From contig OW799233.1 of assembly GCA_941918925.1 (NCBI GenBank), positions 47,081,341 to 47,145,340 of the forward strand: a stretch of DNA of 64,000 nt, given 5' to 3'. Under the pieces are notes generated by a model that saw only the letters and a list, made by a program, of their open reading frames with translations, searched no databases and had not been told where the DNA came from. The position numbers and the translations under genes were made by a program. The stretch is from Phyto melanocephala. Its lineage: Eukaryota; Arthropoda; Insecta; Diptera; Rhinophoridae. Of this stretch, positions 1 to 10,109 are shown one piece after another (the first letter of the stretch is position 1; every line of letters starts with the position of its first letter).

Positions 1-299
1 AAAGAATTTTATAATTTTAAAATTAAAAAAAATAAATATTTAAACAGAATATCTCTTTGAGGACTTTTTTTATATTTTAAATTTTGCTACAGAAAATTAA
101 AATAAATGCATAACTTTGACTGATGACAGTTAATTTAGTAAGTTTGAAGCCCTAAATCACTACATGGAAAAACAATGATCCTTTATTGTTAAACAACATT
201 TCAAAAATATTGAAAAATTCTTTCAACAACAACAATTACATGTACGCAGAATGTCAATGAAAATTAACGAATTACAATTCATGAGTTTTGAGGTGTATG
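1..299. other. AT-rich non-coding stretch
   Basis: No coding region or structured repeat was recognised here. The sequence is AT-rich with short A and T runs. Confidence 0.5.
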
Positions 300-900
300 T
301 CTGTAAAGTCTACTTTTAGAAGCCCCCCCATGTTGCACACACCCTAATGTTGTACAGAACTTTCAGAAAGATTTGGTCGAAAATTCTTATTACAAACTAT
401 CAAAATCGGCCTATAACACTACTGCCCCCGATTTTTTATATCTATTTGAAGACATGTGAAATGCCTCCAGAGCTATTTGTTTTAAAGAAATCGGTCACTA
501 ATCGGCAAAGTTATAGGCAAACATTATTTAAAGAAATATTTTTTTGGACACGATAGTGACATTAAGCTGTCAATCATGGTTTTGAACGATAATTCAGAGA
601 AAATCTCCTAAATTGTTTTAAAACTGATTGAGTTATAAACATCAACATACAACTTCCGCAATGTTTTGCTTAAAACTAACAAAGGAAATTCGATATCTTA
701 GTTTCAAAGTAATATAGAGGCATAATATCGGTATCGAAAAAAAGGCCTTAACTAAAAGAATACAGATAACTGCTTAGAAATTTAAAATCTAAGATGGTGC
801 CCAAAACAAAATGGCGAATAAAGTATCTCTGAAAGAATGCACCTTTAAAATTTAATGTAATTTTTTTTAAGTGGTAGCTGTTAAACATGTTTATTCTGAT
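300..900. repeat. Degenerate dispersed repeat (family S-like)
   Basis: The phrase around 490-525 (a 'cggtcactaatcggcaaag' string followed by 'ttatag') recurs in altered form near 35670-35695. The phrase 'caaaacaaaatggcg' near 800-815 recurs near 10320-10335. The stretch is therefore part of a dispersed non-coding repeat rather than unique DNA. Its short open frames are not conserved. Boundaries are approximate. Confidence 0.4.
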
Positions 901-1129
901 TATTAAAAATGCAGGGCTTTACGAAAAAACAACGTGCCACAATTGAAGAAACTTTTTACACAAACCTTTAAAGTTATGTTGAAGCCGCTTGCAAAATTCG
1001 AAGAATTTTCAGCAGAGAAATTGCAACCAATGTGTAATATTGCTGTTATAAACAAAAGTGTTGCAGAAAATTCGAAAATATCAATTCGTTAACGTTCTGA
1101 ACAACTTAAAATTTAACGAAGCTCTTCGA

Positions 1130-1500
1130 AGCCGCCACCTTTATACTCATTTTCACCTAAACAGGTTCCTGAATAACAAAATTTTCGAATTTTAATCCTA
1201 GAACTTTGGTCAAGCGGTGTTTTTGGGACATAATTTTTTGAAGATGAGGCTGAAAATGTAGTGACTGTGAACAGCATTCATTACAGGAACATTATAGCGA
1301 ACTTCCTGTCACGGGGTGGATCTAGTACCCTTACTCTTAGATTTATTCTGAGATACATTGAAAGCTGACGAATGATGTGTTCCTGTCAAAACGGAGTCAT
1401 ATAGACTCTTCTTGACTGTTTGCGTGCAGCGAACTACCACGATAACCAACCAAGTAACCATCTTGTCACCTCAACTGAATGTCATGAATCCGGACAAGAG
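1130..1500 (+). pseudogene. Mariner-family transposase relic, copy 1
   Basis: Broken reading frames resemble the catalytic half of the insect mariner/IS630 transposase group. Near 1150-1180 a frame reads HFHLNRFLNNKIFEF, like the family's 'HFHLxGxVNKQNxRFW' segment after the first catalytic Asp. At 1215-1300 the DNA parallels 2105-2200, where a better preserved copy lies. Stops and frameshifts are frequent, and no terminal inverted repeats were found. Assignment follows motif order, so the exact subfamily is open. Confidence 0.5.
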
Positions 1501-2049
1501 AACAATTTTATTATTTTAAAATAAAATCATGATCATCATGATCGTGGATTTGAATTTTTTCACTTGAGCGATGTCATTCCTCAGCACTCATCCATTTTTT
1601 TTAATTTCATTTTTAAATTGAAAAATATTACGAATTTTGCACGAAAAAAATTTTTTTTCTCCATTAATTTTTGAATAATTCCAAAGCGATAAGAGATAGA
1701 GAAAAACTTTATTCAACTAAAATAAATAGAATTTTGTTGAACATCTACTGGTGTTTTATTTTTGAAAATCGGATGACTGGTTCTCGAGTTAGGATGAAAT
1801 ATGTCTCCGTACCTGACTAATTTAGGGGAACAAATTTGCCACGCCTATGAAAAAAAATCCCGATCTGATGGAAAAAAACCGACAACGGATTTGAGTTCAG
1901 CGCATTAAAATTCATATAGTCCACACAGTTTTATTAAATGGAGGATTTTGCTGCTGAGCAGTGTTATTATTCGTAAATTTCCATTAACCTTTTGCGCACA
2001 TGTTATTGTTGTTGTTGAACGCATTTACGCATTTCCTTCTGAATCTCTT

Positions 2050-2440
2050 CGGAAATACACAAAGTTGTCGAATTTTGGGCTAAGAAAATCCTCATGCATT
2101 CCATGCGGTGTGATTGGGACTTACATTTTTCGAAAATGAGACAATAATTGTGGTGATTTTGAGCAGCATTCGTTACAGGAACATGATAGCGAAGTTATTG
2201 TGGCCTCAACTGAACGACTTGGATCTGAACTACATGTAGATGCAATTTATTGCAGCAACGACTTCCAGAACAAATTCTCTCAAGAAATTCTAATGTCAAC
2301 TGGCCACCAAGATCATGCTCTTTAGTGCCATGAGATTATCATCTTTGGGTTTTTGTGAAATTTCTGAGCTCAAATTCAAGATCCAACGCATCGTCGCACG
2401 TTGGGTTCATATGGTATCAAAGTGGCGATTAATTATTATT
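2050..2440 (+). pseudogene. Mariner-family transposase relic, copy 2
   Basis: Reading across frames gives CRILG-ENPHAFH at about 2055-2100, then FFENE at about 2125-2140, then a stretch matching 'xVxxIRYRNMI' at about 2150-2190, and NVNWPPRSCSLVP followed by a stop and DYHLWVF at about 2292-2355. This order is the catalytic core of mariner transposases, in which 'NWPPRSCDLTPLDYFLW' is a hallmark. Several stops and at least one frameshift make it non-functional. The last 50 bases resemble the complement of about 9995-10050. Confidence 0.65.
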
Positions 2441-3006
2441 ATAATATATTATATAAAATTTAAAAATAAAGTTTTTATAATAAATTTTAATATAGGGTAA
2501 AAGTAGATAAAATTCTGCATCACCAGCTGTAAAAGTTAATCAACTAAGTTGTTTACTTTCTATTCAGTGAGCGGTCAAAGTTAGCAAATTAATGCTGCTT
2601 TTAAAAAAAGTAAAAAAAGTGGAAATTTTTACAATTCAAGCGATTATTATTAGTGTTAAATCTATTAAAAGCAAATCTTTTATAATGAAACCTTCAACAT
2701 CAGTTACTAAAGTATATACTAAAATTTTTTGTTAACGTGAAAATTATGTGTAAATATTTTTAATAATTTTTTTTTAAAACGGTCCATATTTGGGATAATT
2801 TACGCATTTAATGGGCCACAAGTATTAAGTTAGTAAGAGTTGAAATTAGTTTTATGGATTTTAGAAAAGTATAGAATATAAGCTTATATTTAAAAGAAGA
2901 AAAAAAGTCCGGACAATGCCCGGCCCTTTTTTATTTTCATTTTTGTGTAAAAACTCTGGTTGTCATTTATTGAACAAGACCAGTAAATGTGTTTTTGTGT
3001 TTTAAT
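2441..3006. other. Gene-free AT-rich flank of the Harbinger element
   Basis: No gene or recognised repeat. An imperfect hairpin-like segment rich in A, then G/C, then T lies at about 2898-2933 (aaaaaaagtccgg then cccggccctttttt). Confidence 0.4.
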
Positions 3007-3321
3007 ATTCGGCCCTATTCCCGTTGGCGTTGTCGTTTTAAATGTAGTTTCTATGTCGTTGTCGTTCTTATCGGCGTTTCGTTGCTAAATTGGTATGCTT
3101 GAAATACATTGAAACGAAGGAGAGAAGTTATCGAAAATAAAGCAAAAAAAATTATAAAGTTGGTAGCACTGCAATATTTTACGTTGTTTTTTTTTTTGAC
3201 TTGTTGCAAATTTTTAAATAATTTTGTTATTTTAAACGAAAAATAAAAAAAGGCGAGCAGTGAATTTTATTTTTCAAGCTCAAGTGATGATGATGATGAT
3301 GATGAAATAATAGAGATAAAT

Positions 3322-4528
3322 ATGCATCGGAAGATGTTACGACAGAACGTTAATATTTTTGCTTTGCCAGATTCAATGTAAGTAGCGTTATTTTATAAAA
3401 TCATTTCCAAATATACATGTACATATGTATTTTTTTTAAAAGATTTGTGAACACATTCAGACTAAATAAAGCTTCATTTCAATACGTATTGGAACAAATC
3501 CGTCCAAAACTAAAATGCAACACGCGAAAGTCTGCAATTACTCCAACAATAAAACTGGCAACTGCTCTGCGGTTTTTCGCGCAAGGATCATATCAGCTAA
3601 GCGTTGGAAATGACTTTCATTTGTCCTTGGCTCAATCCACGGTTAGTAAAATTTTAACCGAAGTTTTGGACGCGATGAATGCCACAATTGTCAATACCTG
3701 GATTAAATTTGAAATGTCGGAAGATGATAAAATGGAGTGCAAACGATTTTTTTATGAACAAACTGGTTTTCCTGGAATCATAGGATGTGTAGACGGAACC
3801 CACATTAAAATAATTGGTCCCTGCAAAAGTTCTCAACATTTGTACTACAACAGAAAAGGTTTCTTCAGCATAAATTCAATGATTGTAATTAATAGCAATG
3901 AGTGTTAATACTAAGAATTGAGTTGCTAACATTTTTCTTGTACTTAGATTTGCGATCATAAGATGCGTATCATATATGTAGATGGTAGGCATCCAGGCTC
4001 TAGCCACGATTCCTTAATTTGGAATACAAGCCGAGTAAGAAGGTACCTACGAGAAAAATATGCAGCTGGTGATCGTAATTCATGGATTCTTGGTATGAAA
4101 TTTCAAATAAGTTAAAAACAGTTTAACATTTACACTTTTTAGGAGATGCTGGGTATCCATTGGAACCATTTTTAATGACACCATACAGATCAGCAGCTGA
4201 ACACAGTGCGGAAAGCCGTTACAATTCTGTTCATGCAAAAGCCCGAAATATTATAGAGCGAGTTATTGGTGTATTAAAATCGCGATTTCGATGCCTTCTG
4301 GGAGCACGTGAATTGCATTATGATTCCAAAAAAATTGCACTAATGGTTAATGCTTGTGCTGCTCTGCACAATATTTGCATTCATTATAATACTTCTTTTC
4401 CCGATAATGATGTAGAAATGTCTTCCGAAGAAACTGAAAATTATAATATAAGCAACGAAAATTATGACGGGGGAGATTGCACAGAAGCTGCCAGAATGAG
4501 AGACACAATTAAAAACTCTTTTTCATAA
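3322..4528 (+). CDS. Harbinger transposase, DDE nuclease, four exons
   Basis: Catalyses cut-and-paste transposition of the surrounding element. Proposed exons are 3322-3377, 3443-3884, 3948-4092 and 4143-4528. All introns are GT-AG (donors gtaagt, gtaatt and gtatga; acceptors at 3441, 3946 and 4141), and the phases join to about 342 residues, normal for the family. The DDE_4-type catalytic residues are visible: Asp in GCVDGTH (exon 2), Asp in GSSHDSLIW (exon 3) and Glu in ARNIIERVIGVLKSRF (exon 4). The N-terminal FRLNKASFQYVLEQI stretch is the helical region typical of Harbinger nucleases. The ATG at 3322 is the first in frame, but the frame is open back to 3247 through a run of Ser/Asp codons, so an upstream exon is possible. 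No disabling change was seen. Family call is firm and exon 1 less so. Confidence 0.9.
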
Positions 4529-4611
4529 TAATTTTATATTTTTATTCAAAATTCATTCATATGCATGTAGCAAAAGTAAAAAAAACCTGGGGTATATTAA
4601 TCAAAGCATAT

Positions 4612-5058
4612 AAGTATTCTATTGCAAGAAAAACATTTTTAAAAATTAACTAAAATTGTTGCATTTTAAAAATATTTTATATCAATAATTGTTTTTAATA
4701 TTGAGCTGAGATCACTTTTTTTTTTATAAAAAATAGTTTTACTTTTACTTTCTAATATTTCGCTACCACATTGGGTAGCTTCTTCAGGGAAAGTATTAAC
4801 AATTAAGAACAATTAACAAAATAAAAATTTGTTTATAAATAATTTTTATTTTGTTAATTTTTCTTAATTGTTAATACTTTCCCTGAAGAAGCTACCCAAT
4901 GTGGTAGCGAAATATTAGAAAGTAAAAGTAAAACTATTTTTTATAAAAAAAAAAGTGATCTCAGCTCAATATTAAAAACAATTATTGATATAAAATATTT
5001 TTAAAATGCAACAATTTTAGTTAATTTTTAAAAATGTTTTTCTTGCAATAGAATACTT
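4612..5058. repeat. 447-bp near-perfect palindrome inside the Harbinger element
   Basis: Left arm 4612-4829 and right arm 4841-5058 are nearly perfect reverse complements (about 218 bp each), with an 11-bp centre at 4830-4840. Only isolated mismatches and a small change in a homopolymer run were seen. It lies between the stop codons of the two convergent genes (4528 and 5149). Read-through transcription from either gene would give a long double-stranded RNA hairpin. It could be an inserted foldback element, a local inverted duplication, or an assembly artefact. No clear target duplication flanks it. Confidence 0.9.
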
Positions 5059-5148
5059 TAAAGCTTTAAGAAATGGGCCGGCCCCAGTTCATTAAAAATA
5101 CATTAAAAATAAATAAAATAAATAAACAAGTAAAGTAACTTAAAAATA

Positions 5149-5993
5149 CTAATTATGAGAGTTGAGCTGCTTTTCTAATAATTCTAGTTTTTTCTTTTTT
5201 ATTGCGGCATCAAGATCTAAAAGTTCTTCTTCTTTGCGTATTTTCTTCTTATATATTTTAAGGCGTTCTTCTTCTATTTCTAATCTCTTTCTCTGATAAC
5301 GGGAGACGTCTTTTAAATATCCTTTAATGGATTCCAAATGGCTGCATTTATCTTGTTGCACTTCGGTTTGCTTTCTTAATAACATTATCCTTTCCTTTTC
5401 AGCGGATTTGTGATTTGTTGAAGACCGGATCCTTGTTGAAACAGTGGGTATATCATCATTTATGTTTGATTCAGCATTTTCTCTTCTTTCCGAAGTAAGG
5501 TTGCGTGTTTCCTCTTCCTCGATTGTCAGTGATTCAACTTCTTCGCCGAATCCTCCTACGTTTCCTATTGGGTTTATTTGGTCTCCAAACTGCAATAAAT
5601 TTGCCACGGCTTCCTCTAATGGTGACAAAGGAACTTGTTTATAAACACCACCACCTGTTGCTCTGGCTTCTGCTTTGTTGTTCATAAGCTTCTTTTTCAC
5701 CTTAAATTTTAAGTCTTTCCATACCTTAAATTCAAATTATATACATATACATACATGTACACTTGTTGTAAAAACTTTTAAATATTTGCTGCTAATTTTG
5801 TTTTTCTTACCTTGTGCCAACCATCTCCGTCACGAATTGGTGGTCCAAACGGATTTACCTTTTCTGCAACGTCCTTCCAAAAACCATCGAAATTTAGGGG
5901 TTTTATGCCTTTTCGAAAACCCTTAGCATATGTGGGATTTTTTTCCATTTCAGAAACTAAAATTTCAAATTGCCTTACTGTCGTTATTTTCAT
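5149..5993 (-). CDS. Harbinger Myb/SANT-like accessory protein, two exons
   Basis: Second protein of the Harbinger element, known in this superfamily to bind DNA and help bring the transposase to the nucleus and ends. Exon 1 runs 5993-5811 and exon 2 runs 5724-5149. The donor (gtaaga) and acceptor (ag) on the minus strand preserve phase 0 and give about 252 residues. Exon 1 holds a Myb/SANT-like fold (FEILVSEMEKNP, then FWKDVAEKVNPFGPP, then WHK) that continues as VWKDLKFKVKKKL in exon 2. RATGGG and LSPLEEAV follow, both typical of this group. The C-terminus (about the last 80 residues) is highly charged and likely coiled coil. It converges on the transposase gene. No stop or frameshift was seen. 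Confidence 0.85.
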
Positions 5994-6191
5994 TTTTGCT
6001 TTAGTCGTTTCAACTTCGATGATAAAAATGGCGACGACAGAGAAACAATGTTTCTTTGTCGTTTTTACCTTCGTTTCAAAGTAGAGAATACCGATATATT
6101 TTCGATAAATGTCAATAACGCCAAAGGTAATGCCAAACTGTCGTTTTTATTTCGTTTTCAAACGACAACGCCAACGGGAATAGGGCCGATT

Positions 6192-6440
6192 GTTTATTTT
6201 TTTGTTTTATTTTATTTGGTTGTTTTTGTTTTTGTTGATGCATTTTGTTTTTTTAGAGATTGCGTAAGTGATTTCGGTCACTTAAGCAAAAAATTGTATC
6301 ACGCACAATTTACAAGAAGTAAACATCTTTTTAATACTTTTAGCTAGATTCAAGTGATAAAATTTTAATTTAATCACAATCGCAAATGGTTTACGTACAC
6401 TCACGAACTTACTCTCACGTACTTTTCGTAACCAAAAGCT
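6192..6440. other. Short non-coding spacer
   Basis: AT-rich sequence between the Harbinger and hAT-like elements. No gene was recognised. Confidence 0.4.
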
Positions 6441-6448
6441 ATTATAAC

Positions 6449-7045
6449 CAGTGTTGCCACAACCAAAAAAAATTTACAACCAAAATTACTTCAAAAAGTA
6501 ACCAAATAAAAAAAAAGTAATTAAAATATATTTGATTTATTTTAAATTTGTTTTACATTTTAATATAAAAAATATTTGTACTTTACAAATGAATTATGAA
6601 CTAAAAATAAACCAAAAATTCAAGTCTTACGTATCAAGTAACAGAAAAAAACTTAAAGGTAATTTTATTACAAATAACGATAAATAAATAAAAAGCTTTT
6701 ATTTAAAATAAAATTTTTATTTATTTTAAATTTTAGTACAATATAAAAATATTTGTACTCGTACTTGTTTTTTAAAACAGTCATGTATTTTTTCGTACTC
6801 CAGAGTTGATCATTTGCTAAAAGAAATAGGGTTTCAAGTGCTAACAATGTTGTCTAAACATTGTCACTTAATTGAGAACGTTGCAATGTTAAACGTACAT
6901 ATAAGAACATGATTTATAAATAAAACATATTAAATACTACTGAATTTTGGGCTTTAAAAAGGTAACCAAATAGGAAAAAAATACACATCTACACATTGGA
7001 AAAAAAAACAATTTTGGTTATAAATAACCAAAAACGGCAACGCTG
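6449..7045. mobile_element. Non-autonomous hAT element (MITE), 597 bp
   Basis: The left end CAGTGTTGCC (6449) and the complement of the right end GGCAACGCTG (7045) are inverted repeats, beginning with the CAG(T/C)GTTGCC form common in insect hAT elements. The element is flanked by a perfect 8-bp duplication ATTATAAC (6441-6448 and 7046-7053), the diagnostic size for hAT. No transposase frame is inside. The interior is AT-rich with repeated 'gtaaccaaat' phrases. Confidence 0.88.
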
Positions 7046-7440
7046 ATTATAACCATATACTTTATGTTATATTAATTTTATTCATTAATAATTTAAACAA
7101 ACAAGTTTTAAAATTAAAGTTACACACCTTTATTAATTTATTCTCGTCTCTACGATAAAAATTTTTCGTAAATTTGCTCACAATACGGCTAGATATTTTG
7201 TTGAAAAATATCCATGGTTTTGTATGCCTACCACTTTGCAAAAGTTTTTTATTCGCGGGCTGGAGATTATAGAGCACGCACTTTTACCAACAAGAGAATT
7301 ATTGGAAGAAGCTCAAGAAACAGGAAACAACGATTTTAAAAATTAAAAAGAGCACCTTGCTCGCAAATGCAGCCGGAAAAAGTCCAATGAAAATATTTTC
7401 AATAGGTTTCTGCTAAGTTCTGACCCATTTATATCTAGCA

Positions 7441-8263
7441 CTAGCAAAACCCGGCGCGCGTTGCTACGCCCCTTAATGAATCGAAATGCATTCTGAATTT
7501 TAATTGAATATCAAGTGCAAAAACCTAAAAATTATAATTTTTGTATAGGCGTGGCATTGCCCACTTTTCTAGTCACGAAATTGTAAAGTCATAACAGCTC
7601 AATATGTGTGCAAAGTTTCAGAAAAATCGGTCTGGTGCAAGTACCTCAAAATTAAAATTGTTTTTATGGGCGTGGCCCTGCCCACTTTTCTAATCACGAA
7701 AATGTAAAGTCATAACAGCTCAATATGTGTGCAAAGTTTAAGAATAATCGGTCCAGTGCAAGTACCTCAAAATGATACCTTTTTTTTATGGGCGTGGCAC
7801 TGCCCACTTTTCTAATCACGAAATTATTTATTCATGACAGCTCAATATGTGTGCAAATTTTCAGAAAAATCGGTCTGGTGCAAGTACCTCAAAATTATAG
7901 GCTTTTTTTATGGGCGTGGCCCCGCCCACTTTTTTAGTCACAAAATTATAAAGTCACGACAGCTTAATATGTGTGCAAAGTTTCAGAAAAATCGGTCCAG
8001 TGCAAGTACCTCAAAATAAAACTTTTTTAGGGGCGTGGCCCCGCCCACTTTTCTTATCTCGAAATTATTTAGTCATGACAGCTCGATATGTGTGCAAAGT
8101 TTCAGAAAAATCGGTCAAGTGCAAGTAGCTAAAACTGATAACTAATTTCTTATGGGCGTGGCCCCGCCCACTTTTTTTCATCCATAAACACTCCCCGGTA
8201 TGTATACAACAACTTGCCAAAGTTTGAGTCCGATCGGTTTTACAGTTTCGGAGTCTATAGCTA

Positions 8264-8294
<31 letters not shown>

Positions 8295-8314
8295 TTCACT
8301 TTTATATATATAGA
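7441..8314 (-). mobile_element. Helitron-like non-autonomous element A (874 bp)
   Basis: Read on the minus strand, the element starts TCTATATATATAAAAGTG (right end, 8314), runs through a GT microsatellite, then about six modules of about 120 bp, and ends in a GC-rich hairpin (GGGGCGTAGCAACGCGCGCC) followed by CTAG (7441-7444). The start TC, subterminal hairpin and CTRR end, with insertion between A and T without target duplication, are Helitron hallmarks. Each module holds a 16-bp near-palindrome (GGGCGTGGCCCCGCCC) and most hold GTCATGAC or a variant. No replicase or helicase frame is present. Short frames inside repeat only because the DNA does. Confidence 0.75.
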
Positions 8315-8937
8315 CTAGCCAAACCCGGCGCGCGTTGCTACGCCCCTTAATGAATCAAAATGCATTCTGAATTTTTATTGAATATCAAGTGCAAGAACCT
8401 AAAAATTATAATTTTTTTATGGGCGTGGCCCTGCCCACTTTTCTAATCACGAAATTATAAAGTCATGACAGCTCGATATGTGTGCAAAGTTTCAGAAAAA
8501 TCGGTCTGGTGCAAGTACCTCAAAATTATAACCTTTTTTTATGGGCGTGGCCCTGCCCACTTTTCTAGTCACGAAATTATATGGTTGTGACAGCTTAGTA
8601 TGTGTGCAAAGTTTCATAAAAATCGGTCCAGTGCAAGTACCTCAAAATTAAAACTTTTTTAGGGGCGTGGCCCCGCCCACTTTTCTTATCACGAAATTAC
8701 TTAGTCATGACAGCTCGATATGTGTGCAAAGTTTCAGAAAAATCGGTCAAGTGCAAGTAGCTAAAAATGATAACTAATTTTTATGGGCGTGGCACCGCCC
8801 ACTTTTTTCCACCCATAAACACTCCCTGGTATGTGTACAACAACTTACCAAAGTTTGAGCCCGATCGGTTTTACAGTTTCGAAGTCTATAGCTAACACAC
8901 ACACACACACACAGAGTTTCACTTTTATATATATAGA
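8315..8937 (-). mobile_element. Helitron-like element B, head-to-tail with A (623 bp)
   Basis: Same family and orientation as A, with four internal modules instead of six. Its CTAG 3' end (8315-8318) directly abuts the TC 5' end of A (8313-8314), with no bases between. Its own 5' end (TC complement at 8936-8937) adjoins T8938. The pair sits between A7440 and T8938, an A/T target with no duplication. Confidence 0.75.
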
Positions 8938-9352
8938 TGAGCAAGAAATATGAGCGGAAAAAAAAATCTAATTTATCAACTTCGGAATTAGAGTTAGTTT
9001 TGCCAGATGTTTCTAATGAAAATTATGATAAATGTTATGGTAATGAAGATAGTGATAAAGATGATGATGATAGTGATGATGTTAATGATGAAGAATATCA
9101 TAATAATGATGATGAAGATATTGATGATAATGAAGATTATAATAATTGGGATCTTTGTGATGAATTTGAAAGTGCAGAATAATACACATATTTTAATATA
9201 CTTTTTAATAAAAAGGTACAACGAAAACAAAGATTCCCCAAAAAGTTTCAAATTTTTTATTTTTTCAGATTAATTTTTACATTTACTGAATGTAGTGATT
9301 GGAAAAAACTGGATATAAATTTATAATAATAAGAATACATATTATTAACTTA

Positions 9353-9485
9353 GGGCCGTATTCATAAAAATATTTTAGGTTTATTAAAGGCTTATTTATT
9401 TATTTATTTTTTTTTCAATTCCACAGAGTAATATAAGTCAAATAAGCCTTCAATAAACCTAAAATATTTTTTATGAATACGGCCC
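9353..9485. mobile_element. 133-bp PIF/Harbinger-type MITE
   Basis: Termini GGGCCGTATTCATAAA (9353) and its complement (ending 9485) extend into arms of about 45 bp, so the element is almost a full foldback. It is flanked by TTA on both sides (9350-9352 and 9486-9488), the canonical Harbinger 3-bp target. The termini differ from those of the complete element at 3010 but share a GGCC..TATTC core. Confidence 0.88.
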
Positions 9486-9884
9486 TTATTCTTTAAATTT
9501 ATTTTGATTTTTTGATTGTTGATCATGTTTTTCCGAAAAACAGAAAACGCATTACAGGTTAAAAAAATTTGTTCTTCCATTTTTTTAAAGCTGTTTTTTT
9601 TAAAAATACATACATATTCATTACTCAAAAATTATAATATTTTTTTTGTAGCTTTTTCAAAAAAATTTGTACATTTATAAAAATTCTTAAAAAACAAAAG
9701 TTGGACTTTAAATTAAATTTATAGTAATATAAATACATATAATATATTTATTATTTTAATTTTTCAATAGCACGTTGAGTATGCTTTAATTTTCAGTACT
9801 ATTCATTAATTTATCGCTTTTCATTCAAAAGTTACAGCATAAATTGTAAGCTAAGGTCCTTTTTTCCAAAAAACAATTATGCGC

Positions 9885-9935
9885 TTAATATGATATATTA
9901 TATAATATATTATATAATATATTAATATATATGAG
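9885..9935. repeat. AT-only palindromic tract
   Basis: Repeated TATATTATATAA units form overlapping self-complementary stretches capable of cruciform formation. No function can be assigned. Confidence 0.6.
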
Positions 9936-9994
9936 CTTATAATAACTCATCAATAAAAAATATAATATTTTAAAGCTACGGCTTTTATGAATTA

Positions 9995-10060
9995 ATCGCC
10001 ACTTTGGGTACTATCGAACCCACTGTGCGTCGGTGAGATACTATCACGTCTCTGTGAAAA
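9995..10060 (-). repeat. Short repeat shared with about 2390-2440
   Basis: Its complement includes 'ccaaagtggcgattaatt', preceded by a GGGTTCGATAGTA-like phrase. The same order appears at 2400-2440, next to the mariner relic. It may be the end of an unrecognised element. Confidence 0.5.
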
Positions 10061-10109
10061 AGTCATGCAAGATTTCAAGAAAAGTTTAATGCCCTGTAAC
10101 CATAGATAT

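Larger units (their letters stand above)
3010..6188 (+). mobile_element. Complete PIF/Harbinger DNA transposon
   Basis: The element is 3179 bp long. The ends are inverted copies: CGGCCCTATTCCCGTTGGCG continues through 3038 on the left, and its complement lies at 6160-6188 on the right, giving a terminal inverted repeat of about 28-29 bp. The flanking trinucleotide ATT (3007-3009 and 6189-6191) looks like a 3-bp target duplication, the size expected for PIF/Harbinger, although the usual target is TWA. Inside are two convergent spliced genes, a DDE transposase (plus) and a Myb/SANT-like protein (minus). That is the two-gene layout of autonomous Harbinger elements. A 447-bp palindrome separates the two 3' ends. 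Both frames are open, so the copy may be young. Confidence 0.9.
7137..9182 (+). pseudogene. C-terminal part of a transposon protein split by two Helitron-like insertions
   Basis: A frame open from 7137 reads through YPWFCMPTTLQKFF (about 7206-7247), LLPTRELLEEAQETGNN and, after one TAA stop at 7344-7346, FNRFLLSSDPFISS to 7440. It resumes in the same phase at 8938-8940 (MSKKYERKKKS, then LELVLPDVSNE) and ends in a very acidic tail (Asp/Glu/Asn-rich, about 9045-9180) with a stop at 9180. Removing 7441-8937 joins the two halves without a frame change. The pattern 'LLSSDPFISS, basic run, LVLP, acidic tail' resembles the C-terminus of a transposase-like protein family common in insect genomes. 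I cannot name the superfamily safely. The 5' part is missing or lies in an unrecognised exon. Confidence 0.6.

Noticed and set aside
2898..2933. Rho-independent-like terminator hairpin
   Set aside because: Imperfect stem, and the DNA is eukaryotic; chance is more likely.
8264..8291. CA tracts as independent microsatellites
   Set aside because: They occupy the same position near the 5' end of every Helitron-like copy, so they are part of the element.
8994..9273. Met/Ile-rich frames on both strands
   Set aside because: Shadow frames of the GAT/AAT-rich acidic tail of the split transposon ORF.
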